A stretch of DNA of 64,000 nt from Candidatus Melainabacteria bacterium (GCA_023250155.1 JAHFBG010000001.1:187131-251130); one strand, 5' to 3'; positions 46,342 to 55,038 are shown, counted from the first letter of the stretch. Made by a program: numbers and translations. Notes: generated from the sequence alone by a model not told the origin.

Positions 46342-47847
46342 ATGAATTATTTTAGTAGAAATGCTCGCATTTTAATAGTCATTGGTGTACTTATAGTCTC
46401 TTTCTTCTCATTTTTTTCTTTTTATCTTACAGGGACATATAATCACTTGAAAAATCTTGAAGCTGATCTTGGAAAAGCAGGACTTGAAAGAGAAGAAGTT
46501 ATAACTAAAAAAGTTGTTGGTATAGATGGTCATGAGTTTATTGATCCTGTTCAACGACTTAAAAAAGACAAGAACCTATCAGATAAAGATATTAAAGAAA
46601 TTGAAACAAAAATTAAAGGCTCACAAGTTGTTCTTCAGAATTCTTTCTTAACGATCACTACTCAACTTATGTTAGGACTTGATTTAGTTGGTGGAGCACA
46701 GTTGACCTTCCAAGCTTTAACAGCACCTGATGTTAAAGAAATAAACAATGATGTAATTAGTGGTTTAATTAAAATTTTTGAAAATAGAGTTAATGCTTCA
46801 GGAACTGCAGAAGCCATAGTACAGCAAGTAGGAAAAGATAGAATACTAGTAGAGATACCTGGAGCAGATCCAGAAATTGTAAAAAGAAGACTGCTAAAAA
46901 CAGCGTTCTTGGAGTTTAAAGAACCTGCAAAATTAGTTAATGCAAAACCTGGAGAAGCTGTAGATCCAAACAAGCCCGATGACTTAATATGGTTTTCTAG
47001 TGGAATTACCGGGAAAGATCTGAAAAAAGCACAAGCAGTTACTGATGGAGCAGGAAATTGGCTAATTGCATTCTCGCTTAAAGGACCTGCAATAGAATCA
47101 TTTGGAAGATTGACTGAGCGGTTGGTTGGAAAACCCCTTGCAATATTTCTGGATGAAAAACTTATTTCTAGCCCAACAGTTCGTTCTGCTATTACTGGTG
47201 GAGAAGGCCAAATTGAAGGTAGGTTTACTGCAGAAGAAGCCCAGGATCTGGCTGTACAATTAAATGCTGGTGCACTTCCTGTGCCAGTAAAAATAATTCA
47301 GGAAAGATCTGTAGGTGCTACTCTTGGACAGGATTCTATAAATAAAAGTCTTACAGCTGGTTTATATGGGATATTATTAGTTATTTTGTTTATGATAATT
47401 TTTTATAGACTCCCTGGTGTAATTGCAAGCTTTGCATTGCTTTTATATACACTAATTACGATTGCGATTTTTGAACATACTGTGACGTTAACGCTTGCTG
47501 GTGTTGCAGGATTTATTTTAAGTATTGGTATGGCAGTTGATGCAAATATCTTGATCTTTGAAAGAACGAAAGAAGAACTTAGAGCTGGAAAAAGCTTTTT
47601 TAATGCAATTGATGCAGGATTTGACAGAGCATTTACAAGCATTTTTGATAGCAATATAAATACTTTAATTGCTTGTTTTGTGCTTACCATTTTTGGAGCA
47701 GGTCTTGTAAAAGGATTTGCTATAACACTAGCTATTGGTGTATTGGTTAGTATGTTTTCAGCAATTTTTGTTACTAAAACATTATTGTCACTAGCAACTA
47801 AAATTGAAATGTTTAGAAAACCTGTTTTATTTGGCGTTAAGATTTAG
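46342..47847 (+). CDS. secD: Protein-export membrane protein SecD
   Basis: 501 residues. One N-terminal membrane segment, a large periplasmic part beginning with the hallmark LGLDLVGGAQLTFQA, and five more membrane helices with GMAVDANILIFERTKEELRAGKS. SecD works with SecF and SecYEG, using the proton gradient to pull secreted proteins outward. No secF follows; instead the next gene converges and overlaps by 11 bp. So secF must lie elsewhere or be missing. Confidence 0.96.
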   Translation: MNYFSRNARILIVIGVLIVSFFSFFSFYLTGTYNHLKNLEADLGKAGLEREEVITKKVVGIDGHEFIDPVQRLKKDKNLSDKDIKEIETKIKGSQVVLQNSFLTITTQLMLGLDLVGGAQLTFQALTAPDVKEINNDVISGLIKIFENRVNASGTAEAIVQQVGKDRILVEIPGADPEIVKRRLLKTAFLEFKEPAKLVNAKPGEAVDPNKPDDLIWFSSGITGKDLKKAQAVTDGAGNWLIAFSLKGPAIESFGRLTERLVGKPLAIFLDEKLISSPTVRSAITGGEGQIEGRFTAEEAQDLAVQLNAGALPVPVKIIQERSVGATLGQDSINKSLTAGLYGILLVILFMIIFYRLPGVIASFALLLYTLITIAIFEHTVTLTLAGVAGFILSIGMAVDANILIFERTKEELRAGKSFFNAIDAGFDRAFTSIFDSNINTLIACFVLTIFGAGLVKGFAITLAIGVLVSMFSAIFVTKTLLSLATKIEMFRKPVLFGVKI

Positions 47848-48583
47848 ATCGTTTAAATTTTTCTCTAAGAACCATATAAATAAATCTTGGTAATGTTTTT
47901 AAAATTCTAGATGTTCTTTGTGGTTGTGAGAGTGCTCTAAAAAGCCACTCTAAACTAATATCTCTTATCCATTGAGGAGCTCTTTTACATTTTCCTGACC
48001 ATACATCAAGACTTCCTCCTACTCCAATCATGATGCTTTGAGGGAATAAACCGGCATATGTATTTATCCAAATTTCTTGCCTTGGAGATCCAAGAGCTAC
48101 TAAAACTAAATCAGGATTACAAGAAGCCATGATACTTGCAATTTCAAGATCCTTTTCTTTGCCCTGATAGCCATCAACTGTTTTTACTATATTAATGTTT
48201 GGATATTTACTTTTAAAAGCATAGGACAACTTATCTAAAATATTATTAGTGCTTCCAAATATTGCAACTTTTTTAGATAGTTCATTAGCTGTAATAAGCA
48301 TTTTTTCACAAAGCTCAATCCCAGGGATGCGCTTTGCATCTTTAAATAAGTCTGGACTCAGGAGTTTTAATGCCCATATAATTCCTGTTCCATCTGGGAC
48401 AATTAGATTGGCATTATTTATTGTTGCCTGAAATTCAAAATCATTAGAAGCATTGATTACCATTTCTGGATTTAAAGTAACAATTTTAATTTGCCTAGAA
48501 TTAATCAATGCTTTTTCAGCGATGTATGAAGCTTCTTCCATACTTATAATATCTATAGGTTGATCTAATATTCTTGTGCGCAT
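47837..48583 (-). CDS. WecG/TagA/CpsF family glycosyltransferase
   Basis: 248 residues of the GT26 family, which adds N-acetylmannosamine-type sugars to lipid-linked GlcNAc. Seen: NPEMVINASND, VPDGTGIIWALKLL, VALGSPRQEIWI and GVGGSLDVWSGKCKRAP. The C-terminal basic part (REKFKRS) favours membrane contact. It follows the CsaB-like gene with a 4-bp gap, so the pair probably acts in one wall- or surface-glycan pathway. Confidence 0.92.
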   Translation of the reverse strand: MRTRILDQPIDIISMEEASYIAEKALINSRQIKIVTLNPEMVINASNDFEFQATINNANLIVPDGTGIIWALKLLSPDLFKDAKRIPGIELCEKMLITANELSKKVAIFGSTNNILDKLSYAFKSKYPNINIVKTVDGYQGKEKDLEIASIMASCNPDLVLVALGSPRQEIWINTYAGLFPQSIMIGVGGSLDVWSGKCKRAPQWIRDISLEWLFRALSQPQRTSRILKTLPRFIYMVLREKFKRSKS

Positions 48584-48587
48584 TGGT

Positions 48588-49670
48588 TTAAGACAACAAT
48601 ATCTTCTCTAAGAATTCAATATTTATATTATGTAACTCTTGTGCTCTTTCCTTAGCTTCTCTTGCTTTGTTAGAGGAGTATTTAAGGTTTTGCCAGAAAT
48701 AACTCCAAGGTTTTTCTAAATCATCTTTAAAAGATACCCCAACTTGTCCGCTAAACTCCAATAAAGATTTTACTTTTTGATCATAGATTAAACCGAAAAC
48801 AGGTTTTTCGTTTGCAAGAGCTACTAGAAGTGCATGATACCTCATGCTTATCATTACATCACAAGCCCCGATTATCCCTGCTTGTTGCAGTATAGGAAAA
48901 TCACTGAAATTATCAAGTAGAATGAGTTTATTTTTATCGATCATTCTTTTTGATAAAAGATCATATAATTCATACTCTATAGGAAGATCTTCAAGTGGCA
49001 TGCAAGGGATAAGAACGACCTGCCAATCTTTTGTACTTGTTGCAATTTTAGCTATCTTGTCTGCTAAATCCTTTAGATGACGCATTTGTAAATTCTTATC
49101 ACCTCTAACTGCAACTCCTAAGATAGGTAACTTCCAGTTGATTTGAGGAATCAAATCTTGAAAATTAAAATCAGGTTTAATAGACCAGGCAGGATCGCAG
49201 GTAACAATTAAGCTTTTTTCATGAGATATGACATTATTAGATCCTGGATCTCTTAGTGTTAACATGCTTACTGACTTTATCCCAAATTTAAATAAAGTTT
49301 GAGTAATTCCTCTTTGAAAAGGCCCAATACCAGCCCCACAAAATATAACTTCTTTTCCTGTAAATTCTGCAAGAATAAGTTGAAAATAATAATATAAAAA
49401 GCTTCTAAAGCTTGTTTTATCTTGAAACAATCCCCCTACAAAAATAATTGAATTGCAATTTAAAACACCAGCAACAATTTCAAAAAAATTTTTTCTATTA
49501 ATAGCTTTAACATTGAAATTGTTTATAGTAGAAACATAATCATTTGAGATAACCGATATATTATTTCTTGGGATTCCTAACTTTAATAAGTCTCGAACTA
49601 AGATAGATAAAAGAGCTTCATCTCCAAAATTGCTAAACCCAAGGTATCCACTTATTAAGATTTGCTTCAT
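48588..49670 (-). CDS. csaB: CsaB-type polysaccharide pyruvyl transferase
   Basis: 360 residues, PF04230. Seen: ISGYLGFSNFGDEALL at the start, FVGGLFQD, EVIFCGAGIGPF, LRDPGSN and MISMRYHALLVALANEKPV near the C-terminus. CsaB adds ketal pyruvate to secondary wall polysaccharides, and the product is the ligand of SLH-domain proteins in Bacillus and probably in cyanobacteria. No SLH protein is recognisable in this window. Confidence 0.9.
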   Translation of the reverse strand: MKQILISGYLGFSNFGDEALLSILVRDLLKLGIPRNNISVISNDYVSTINNFNVKAINRKNFFEIVAGVLNCNSIIFVGGLFQDKTSFRSFLYYYFQLILAEFTGKEVIFCGAGIGPFQRGITQTLFKFGIKSVSMLTLRDPGSNNVISHEKSLIVTCDPAWSIKPDFNFQDLIPQINWKLPILGVAVRGDKNLQMRHLKDLADKIAKIATSTKDWQVVLIPCMPLEDLPIEYELYDLLSKRMIDKNKLILLDNFSDFPILQQAGIIGACDVMISMRYHALLVALANEKPVFGLIYDQKVKSLLEFSGQVGVSFKDDLEKPWSYFWQNLKYSSNKAREAKERAQELHNINIEFLEKILLS

Positions 49671-49854
49671 GATTTAGGACTTGCCCTATTTTTATTATTT
49701 TGTATGTTAATAAAGAACGTTTTTAAGATTAATAACTGTTAGATCTTAAGCTTTTTGTGGCAAATTTATCAAGAGAACCCTAGTTTTTATTAATGATTAG
49801 GAATAAAAGGTTCATTTTAGGTAGTCTACCTAGGCCAGGAATTGAAACCAGAAT

Positions 49855-50505
49855 ATGGAAACTACAACACAACAAATACTTACAGCTCCGGTTTTAACTG
49901 GAGAGTTATCAGAATTTAACTTAGTCCATATATTGCAACTATTAAATGAATGTAATGCAAATGGTATTTTACAAGTTAAAAAGGGTGCACTCTATGGGGT
50001 GATGTATTTTGAGCATGGACAAATTATTGATGCTCATGTACTTACATATGATGGGGAGGATGCAATATATGAAATATTCTTGTGGTTAACAGGGAAATTT
50101 TCATTTTATTCATTACCAGTTCAAAGACCAAACACTATAAAACGACCAACAGAAGATTTAATACTTACAGGTGCTCGTTATGATGAAAGATGGCGAAAAC
50201 TATGTAAGTTAGGCATAAACTCTAATACAATTTTAAAAGCTAAGTCAGATGAAGAAATTACAAGAATGATATCTGAGGAAGAAGAAGGTACAATCCATTT
50301 AGCACAAGCAGATCAAGAATTTTTACAAGTAGCAGATGGAACAAGAACACTTGGAGAAATTACAGCCCAGTTAGGTTATAACAGACGGAAACTTGTTACT
50401 ATTTTATCGTTCTTATTAACAAACAACTTTCTAGACATGACATCAACAGATCAAGAATCGCCATTTAATGACGGAGTTCAAGTCTTCATGCCTGAGTTAG
50501 ATTAA
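49855..50505 (+). CDS. PATAN (DUF4388) domain protein
   Basis: 216 residues. The N-terminal domain (about 15-105) matches DUF4388/PATAN: GELSEFNLVHILQLLNECNA, GILQVKKGALYGVMYFEHGQ, DGEDAIYEIFLWLTGKFSFY. The C-terminal part (about 110-210) looks like a winged-helix-type domain (VADGTRTLGEITAQLGYNRR). PATAN domains occur in cyanobacterial phototaxis regulators and other signalling proteins as protein-interaction modules. No receiver domain is present. Convergent with mraY, overlapping by 9 bp. Confidence 0.82.
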   Translation: METTTQQILTAPVLTGELSEFNLVHILQLLNECNANGILQVKKGALYGVMYFEHGQIIDAHVLTYDGEDAIYEIFLWLTGKFSFYSLPVQRPNTIKRPTEDLILTGARYDERWRKLCKLGINSNTILKAKSDEEITRMISEEEEGTIHLAQADQEFLQVADGTRTLGEITAQLGYNRRKLVTILSFLLTNNFLDMTSTDQESPFNDGVQVFMPELD

Positions 50506-51441
50506 TCCAATTATTACTCCAATAACCACACATAAAATTTGAAACAGGAAAAATCGTTTAACAATCTCAGTTTCTTTCCATCCACAGAGTTCAAAGTGAT
50601 GATGTAAAGGTGCCATTTTAAACAATCTTTTGTCTATTCCATAAAATCGTTTTGATAATTTACAGCTTAAAACCTGGAGAATAACTGACAATGCCTCAAT
50701 AATGGGTATGGTTGCAAACAAAATTAAAAAAAGCTCAGTTTTAGTTGTAATAGCTAGTGAACCTATAGCTCCGCCAAGCGCTAAACTCCCAGTATCGCCC
50801 ATAAAGATTTTTGCAGGATGTTTATTAAAGTATAAAAAACCTAACAATGATCCTGCCAAGGTAATTATAAAATAAAGCAATTCATTATTATGGGTTTGAA
50901 GCAACAATATAAAAAATCCTAAAAAACTAAGAAGCGTTATACTGCTTAACAATCCATCTAAACCATCTGTAAGGTTATAAGAATTACTTGAGCCACTTAT
51001 AATAAAAAATATCCACAATAAGTAAATTATGTTGTTATTTTCTTTGTAGATATAAAATATTCCAATACTTACAATGAGTTGTATAAGTAATTTACTCCAC
51101 CCGGAAATACCTTTATTTTGCTTCTTTACAATTTTTAAGTAATCATCTATAAATCCAAGAATAGCAAAAGTTAAAGTTGTAATGAATACTATAAAAAGAT
51201 TAGTTGTTTGAAAATCCTTGTTTACGATAAGCTGAACGCCAATAAGTATAAGTGCTGGAATTAAGAATATTAATCCACCCATTGTAGGTGTATAGGATTT
51301 TGTTTTAATGTGTTCTTTGGGACCATCGTCTCTTATAACTTGTTTTACATTTAAGGAATAAAGTAATTTAACTAATAAATGTCCTAAAACTAAAGAAAGT
51401 ATAAGAGAAATGAAAAACACCATGGGGTATTTATAAACCAT
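50497..51441 (-). CDS. mraY: Phospho-N-acetylmuramoyl-pentapeptide transferase MraY
   Basis: 314 residues, ten membrane helices. Makes lipid I for peptidoglycan. Signature residues: DDGPKEHIKTKSYTPTMGG, NLTDGLDGL, FMGDTGSLALGG and APLHHHFELCGW. Slightly short for the family (about 320-360). It stands outside a mur cluster. TATAAA about 5 nt before the first ATG and no ribosome site again suggest a very short leader. Confidence 0.95.
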   Translation of the reverse strand: MVYKYPMVFFISLILSLVLGHLLVKLLYSLNVKQVIRDDGPKEHIKTKSYTPTMGGLIFLIPALILIGVQLIVNKDFQTTNLFIVFITTLTFAILGFIDDYLKIVKKQNKGISGWSKLLIQLIVSIGIFYIYKENNNIIYLLWIFFIISGSSNSYNLTDGLDGLLSSITLLSFLGFFILLLQTHNNELLYFIITLAGSLLGFLYFNKHPAKIFMGDTGSLALGGAIGSLAITTKTELFLILFATIPIIEALSVILQVLSCKLSKRFYGIDKRLFKMAPLHHHFELCGWKETEIVKRFFLFQILCVVIGVIIGLI

Positions 51442-51491
51442 AACTATTTATAATCAAGATTGTAAACCATGCTTTCAGTAAGTGAGACCCA

Positions 51492-51749
51492 TTATAGTAA
51501 CTTACCTAATAAGGTAGTTATAAATTGTAAAACAAAAAAACCTATCATAGGTGAAATATCAATGCTATTAATGGGGGGGATAATTCTTCTGAATGGTTCA
51601 AGGTATGGGATAAAAATTCTATCCAGTAATCTATAAAACTTTGTGTACTTTAAGTCTGGAACCCAGGAAAGCAAAACCCAAATAAACATTAGAAAGGTAT
51701 AACCTTGGACAATTGTAATTATTAACATTATTATTGGAGCCATGTCCAT
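51492..51749 (-). CDS. YggT family membrane protein
   Basis: 85 residues with two hydrophobic helices and the family segment IWVLLSWVPD...LLDRIFIPYLEPFRRIIPP. YggT proteins take part in cell division and membrane organisation in cyanobacteria and plastids (YlmG) and in osmotic tolerance in E. coli. The coding strand has a C7 run in IIPPI. Confidence 0.88.
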   Translation of the reverse strand: MDMAPIIMLIITIVQGYTFLMFIWVLLSWVPDLKYTKFYRLLDRIFIPYLEPFRRIIPPINSIDISPMIGFFVLQFITTLLGKLL

Positions 51750-51808
51750 TTATGTTTAATCCAATCAATTCAGCTTAAATCATTTAAGAGGAAGTTAAGA
51801 TAAAGAGA

Positions 51809-51848
51809 TTCAGCCGTAGCGACGTCAAAAGACCCCATTACGGCTGAA
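51809..51848. terminator. Stable hairpin upstream of yggT
   Basis: TTCAGCCGTA (51809-51818) and its exact complement TACGGCTGAA (51839-51848) flank a 20-nt loop. On the minus strand it follows the tiny lysine-rich ORF and is followed by a moderately T-rich stretch, so it may end that transcript. It could instead be a leader structure of yggT. Confidence 0.45.
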
Positions 51849-51878
51849 ATTTTCTTACGAAACAGCAGAAGTTGTTAA

Positions 51879-51938
51879 CTATCTTTTTTTCTTTGCAACT
51901 TTTTTTGCTGCTTTTTTCTTTGTTGCTTTCTTTTTCAT
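51879..51938 (-). CDS. 19-residue Lys/Ala microprotein
   Basis: A minus-strand ORF reading MKKKATKKKAAKKVAKKKR, preceded by AGAAAGGAG 7 nt before the ATG, one of the best ribosome sites in the window. The sequence resembles the basic tails of histone H1-like and HU-type nucleoid proteins, so nucleic acid binding is likely. It lies 33 nt after another small ORF on the same strand. Confidence 0.6.
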   Translation of the reverse strand: MKKKATKKKAAKKVAKKKR

Positions 51939-51971
51939 TGCTGACTCCTTTCTTTAAAATAAATTTTCCAT

Positions 51972-52154
51972 TTATTTAAATTGATAAATTTCTTTCGACC
52001 TACATGAAAATTTAAACTTTTTTGTTCTTTGAAATTGAAGACGGGCCAATGTTTGTGCTGTAAGAATGGAAGTAGGGACTATCGTCAAATGCGCATCAAG
52101 AGTACGCTTGTCTAGTATCTCTATTTTGTTTTGAATCTGTTCTTTTGTAAACAT
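51972..52154 (-). CDS. Small hypothetical protein
   Basis: 60 residues: a helical start (MFTKEQIQNKIEILDKRTLD), a middle with PTSILTAQTLARLQFQRTKK and a basic C-terminus. No family recognised. The leader is about 85 nt from a TATACT at 52241. Weak ribosome site. It is probably on the same transcript as the 19-residue ORF downstream. Confidence 0.45.
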   Translation of the reverse strand: MFTKEQIQNKIEILDKRTLDAHLTIVPTSILTAQTLARLQFQRTKKFKFSCRSKEIYQFK

Positions 52155-52240
52155 TGTATTATTTATTTATTCACTTTACTCTTAATGTCTTTGAAGTTCA
52201 TTCGCTACTCATTGTTCCCGACTGATCAATTTACAGTTTA

Positions 52241-52246
52241 AGTATA
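52241..52246 (-). promoter_or_regulatory. Candidate -10 box for the small-protein transcript
   Basis: TATACT on the minus strand, in the 212-bp gap upstream of the 60-residue ORF. No good -35. It is the best promoter-like hexamer in the gap. Confidence 0.35.
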
Positions 52247-52366
52247 CCCTCTCTTATTAGCAAAATAACGTTTTTTTATAATTTAGTCAATTACAATTTT
52301 ATGAAAACAATGTTGATGGATTTGAATTCTATCTTTAGTTAGCATCAATTTTTTTTAAAGATGACT

Positions 52367-53134
52367 TTAGATATTTTGTTTATTAAGTTTATTTCTAACT
52401 AATTCAAGTGTAGAAACAAGGTCTATTGTTCCTTTATAAAGGGACTTACCTAGAATTGCACCGGTGATATTATTTCTACCATTAGCTTTTAAATTTAATA
52501 TTTGGGTGATGTCGTTTGCATCTGAGATGCCACCAGAAACTATGATCTTTGAATTGAATAACCCTGAAACATTTTCAACCAATTTAATATTTGGTCCACT
52601 TAAGGTTCCATCTTTTGATATGTCAGTGACTATTATTTGTTTTATTTTGCCAAGAACACTGTTTTTTAGGCTATCTAGGCTTATATCTGAGGTCTCTTGC
52701 CATCCTGATAATGCAACTTTATCGTTCTTTAAGTCAAGTCCAAGTATAACTTCATTTGTAAAAGATTCAATAACATCATTTAGAAAAGTACTATCTTTAA
52801 AAATCTTTGTACCTAAAATAAGATAGCTCGCTCCTTCATTCAGGTAATTTTTTATTGATTCAAGAGTTCTGATCCCACCCCCTACTTGAATAATAGTATT
52901 TGTGGTTTTAATAATTTCAGATATAACATTAAAATTATAAGGATATCCCTCTTTTGCTCCATTTAAATCTATTATGTGTAGTCTTTTAGCCCCAAGATCT
53001 ATCCATTTTTTTGCTACCTCTTTTGGATTAGTTGAAAATTCTTCCACTTGATCATATTGACCTTGGGTTAGGCGAACGCACTTTCCATTAAGAATATCTA
53101 TTGCTGGGATGAGGTCAAAATCAATATTGTTCAT
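52367..53134 (-). CDS. hisA: Phosphoribosylformimino-5-aminoimidazole carboxamide ribotide isomerase HisA
   Basis: 255 residues, a (beta/alpha)8 barrel of histidine synthesis. Seen: the catalytic Asp in LIPAIDILNGKCVRL, the phosphate-binding QVGGGIR and VSGGIS, and the second Asp-type segment (TDISKDGTLSGPN) that separates HisA from HisF. No other his gene is nearby. It overlaps the upstream gene by 14 bp and is translated downstream of it. Confidence 0.95.
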   Translation of the reverse strand: MNNIDFDLIPAIDILNGKCVRLTQGQYDQVEEFSTNPKEVAKKWIDLGAKRLHIIDLNGAKEGYPYNFNVISEIIKTTNTIIQVGGGIRTLESIKNYLNEGASYLILGTKIFKDSTFLNDVIESFTNEVILGLDLKNDKVALSGWQETSDISLDSLKNSVLGKIKQIIVTDISKDGTLSGPNIKLVENVSGLFNSKIIVSGGISDANDITQILNLKANGRNNITGAILGKSLYKGTIDLVSTLELVRNKLNKQNI

Positions 53135-53843
53135 TTTTAATTCTTAAAATTTCCTTTGGTGATGACTTTAGTTCAGGATAAATAGGGTTAAAAATATACT
53201 CCCCATTATTTTCCTGATAATTTATAACATTCAATCTTACATCCATGTGATTTAGAAAAGTAGACTCATATTTTAGTATTGGATCGCCAGAACTTGTAAT
53301 CAGATTTAGTTTAGTTATAAAATCTTTAGTTGGAATACCACGGAAGAAATAAAGAATTCCACGCAATCGATTAATATTAACTTTACTTAGCGCTTGTGAC
53401 AGATAAAGTTTGAAATTATTTTGATTGTCACTTTCATCGATTATTGCTGAAATACAAGGAGAGTTAGGAGTTGTGAAAAGGTTTATTATTTTTGCATTAA
53501 GTTCTTTTTTAGAAAAAACACCTTTTTCTAACTTTAAAACAGTTACTTGTGCAGTATTGCCGAGCGCTTTCCAGAGTTTAAGTTGTCTATTATATAGTCC
53601 GGTTTGATGCATATATATAAAGAACCCTTTTAATATGTAATCAATTGTGTTATGAACTAAGTCTGGTAGTATGATTTCTTCAATATCGATTAGTGATAGA
53701 TTTTCAGTAGCAGTTTTGATTTGTGTAGTATTAATGACTCTTGGGGAATGAGTTATTTTTTCACATGTTAAGGTCAGTGGATTTTTAGGGGTAATTTTTA
53801 ACTTGGCAACTTCTTTTTTTGAAATAAAAAAATTTTCAAACAT
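53121..53843 (-). CDS. Hypothetical protein upstream of hisA
   Basis: 240 residues without signal peptide or membrane helix. Mixed alpha/beta (TVLKLEKGVFSKKELNAKII, NRLRGILYFFRGIPTKDFIT, LNHMDVRLNVINYQENNGEY). I considered a chorismate-lyase-like fold but could not support it. It starts 6 nt from a TATACT box and is probably leaderless. It overlaps hisA by 14 bp, hinting at coupled expression. Confidence 0.6.
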   Translation of the reverse strand: MFENFFISKKEVAKLKITPKNPLTLTCEKITHSPRVINTTQIKTATENLSLIDIEEIILPDLVHNTIDYILKGFFIYMHQTGLYNRQLKLWKALGNTAQVTVLKLEKGVFSKKELNAKIINLFTTPNSPCISAIIDESDNQNNFKLYLSQALSKVNINRLRGILYFFRGIPTKDFITKLNLITSSGDPILKYESTFLNHMDVRLNVINYQENNGEYIFNPIYPELKSSPKEILRIKNEQY

Positions 53844-53849
53844 GATTCT

Positions 53850-53857
53850 AGTATAAT
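53850..53857. promoter_or_regulatory. Overlapping divergent -10 boxes in a 21-bp gap
   Basis: AGTATAAT gives TATAAT on the plus strand (53852-53857, 7 nt before the tmk ATG). It also gives TATACT on the minus strand (53855-53850, 6 nt before the ATG at 53843). Both mRNAs would be leaderless. Confidence 0.6.
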
Positions 53858-53864
53858 ATTCCTT

Positions 53865-54548
53865 ATGACTAAGTTAGATTTTTACGGATTACATTCATAC
53901 AAATTAGATAGTGATACTTATCCAGGGAAGTTAATTGTTATTGAAGGTACAGATGGAGTAGGTAGATCAACCCAAGCTTTGATGTTAAGGACTTACCTTG
54001 AAAGTCAAGGACATGCAGTAGTGGATACCGGTGCAGCAAGGTCAGAACTAGCAGGTAAAGGAATCAGAAGAGCAAAAGATGGAAACACGCTTGGACCTAC
54101 AACATTAGGCTTGTTTTATGCTACGGATTTTGCAGATAGATTTGAAAAACAAATTCTCCCTTCACTAAAAGCAGGATTTATTGTTTTAAATGATCGTTAT
54201 ATATACTCTTTAATTGCAAGGGCAGTAGTTAGAGGTGTAAAGAAACCATGGTTAAAAGATATATATGGAACAGCATTAAAACCAGATGCTGTATTTTACC
54301 TAAAAGTAACAGTAAAAGATTTAATACCTAGAGTATTAGCTGCAAAGGGATTTAATTTTTGGGAGTCAGGGATGGATCTTAGATTAGGTAATGATTTGTA
54401 TGAAAGTTTTGTTAATTACCAGACAAAACTAATCTCTGAATTAGATGTTATGTCACAAGAGTATGGTTTTGTAGAAATTGATGCTACAAAAGAACCGCAG
54501 GATGTATTCTTGGATATTAGAAATAAGATGAATGAGATTTTGGTATAA
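53865..54548 (+). CDS. Thymidylate-kinase-like protein with Arg in the P-loop
   Basis: 227 residues, PF02223-like. P-loop region LIVIEGTDGVGRSTQ (about 24-38). Here the normally invariant GKS/T lysine is Arg. Further parts are TLGLFYATDFADRFE, VLNDRYIYSLIARAV (DRY motif) and KPDAVFYLKV. dTMP kinases phosphorylate dTMP to dTDP. Relatives with the same GVGRST loop form a distinct branch, so true dTMP kinase activity is uncertain. tRNA-Thr follows 5 bp after the stop. Confidence 0.8.
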   Translation: MTKLDFYGLHSYKLDSDTYPGKLIVIEGTDGVGRSTQALMLRTYLESQGHAVVDTGAARSELAGKGIRRAKDGNTLGPTTLGLFYATDFADRFEKQILPSLKAGFIVLNDRYIYSLIARAVVRGVKKPWLKDIYGTALKPDAVFYLKVTVKDLIPRVLAAKGFNFWESGMDLRLGNDLYESFVNYQTKLISELDVMSQEYGFVEIDATKEPQDVFLDIRNKMNEILV

Positions 54549-54553
54549 AACAT

Positions 54554-54626
54554 GCCGCCATAGCTCAGTTGGTAGAGCAAGTGTTTCGTAAACACTAGGC
54601 CGTAGGTTCAAATCCTATTGGCGGCT
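54554..54626 (+). tRNA. tRNA-Thr (anticodon CGT)
   Basis: 73 nt with all four stems: acceptor GCCGCCA/TGGCGGC, D arm GCTC...GAGC, anticodon stem AGTGT/ACACT with CGT at 54587-54589, and T arm GTAGG-TTCAAAT-CCTAT. Reads ACG. The 3' CCA is not encoded. It lies 5 bp after the thymidylate-kinase-like gene. Confidence 0.95.
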
Positions 54627-54651
54627 TTTGAAGAACTAAAAGGAGAGATCC

Positions 54652-55038
54652 ATGCCAATATATACAGTAGGACTAGATCTTAAACTTACTCCAGTTGCAA
54701 TTCCTAGACCCAGTAAAGAAAAACTTAAAATAGGAGAAAGTGTAGCTTTTTTTGATAGACGCAGAATGTCTAAGGATATAGCTGAAGTACTACCAACAAG
54801 AGAAGATAATTTAAATTCATATAATAGATTAGTCATAGGAGATTTATACAAAGTTGTTTCTTATTTTCCTAATATAGTTGATGAAGAAACATTTACAGGC
54901 AAACTTGCTGAGAAAGAGTTTGTTGATAATGAATATCCTCTATTTAAATTTAATATAAACAATAAAGAAACAAGGCTAGTTAGTACTTTTGATATGTGTG
55001 TATCGCTTACTCGTGTTGAAGATACAAAACAAATTTAG
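54652..55038 (+). CDS. Hypothetical protein
   Basis: 128 residues with a strong AAAGGAGA 6 nt before the ATG. Beta-rich (MPIYTVGLDLKLTPVAIPRP, RLVIGDLYKVVSYFPN, ETRLVSTFDMCVSLTRVED). No signal peptide or known family. It lies 8 bp before the amidase gene, likely the same transcript. Confidence 0.65.
   Translation: MPIYTVGLDLKLTPVAIPRPSKEKLKIGESVAFFDRRRMSKDIAEVLPTREDNLNSYNRLVIGDLYKVVSYFPNIVDEETFTGKLAEKEFVDNEYPLFKFNINNKETRLVSTFDMCVSLTRVEDTKQI

Noticed and set aside
51809..51848. Riboswitch upstream of yggT
   Set aside because: Only one stem-loop; I could match it to no known riboswitch core, so it is reported as a hairpin only.
53121..53843. Chorismate lyase
   Set aside because: Length and context are compatible, but I could not find the family's conserved residues.
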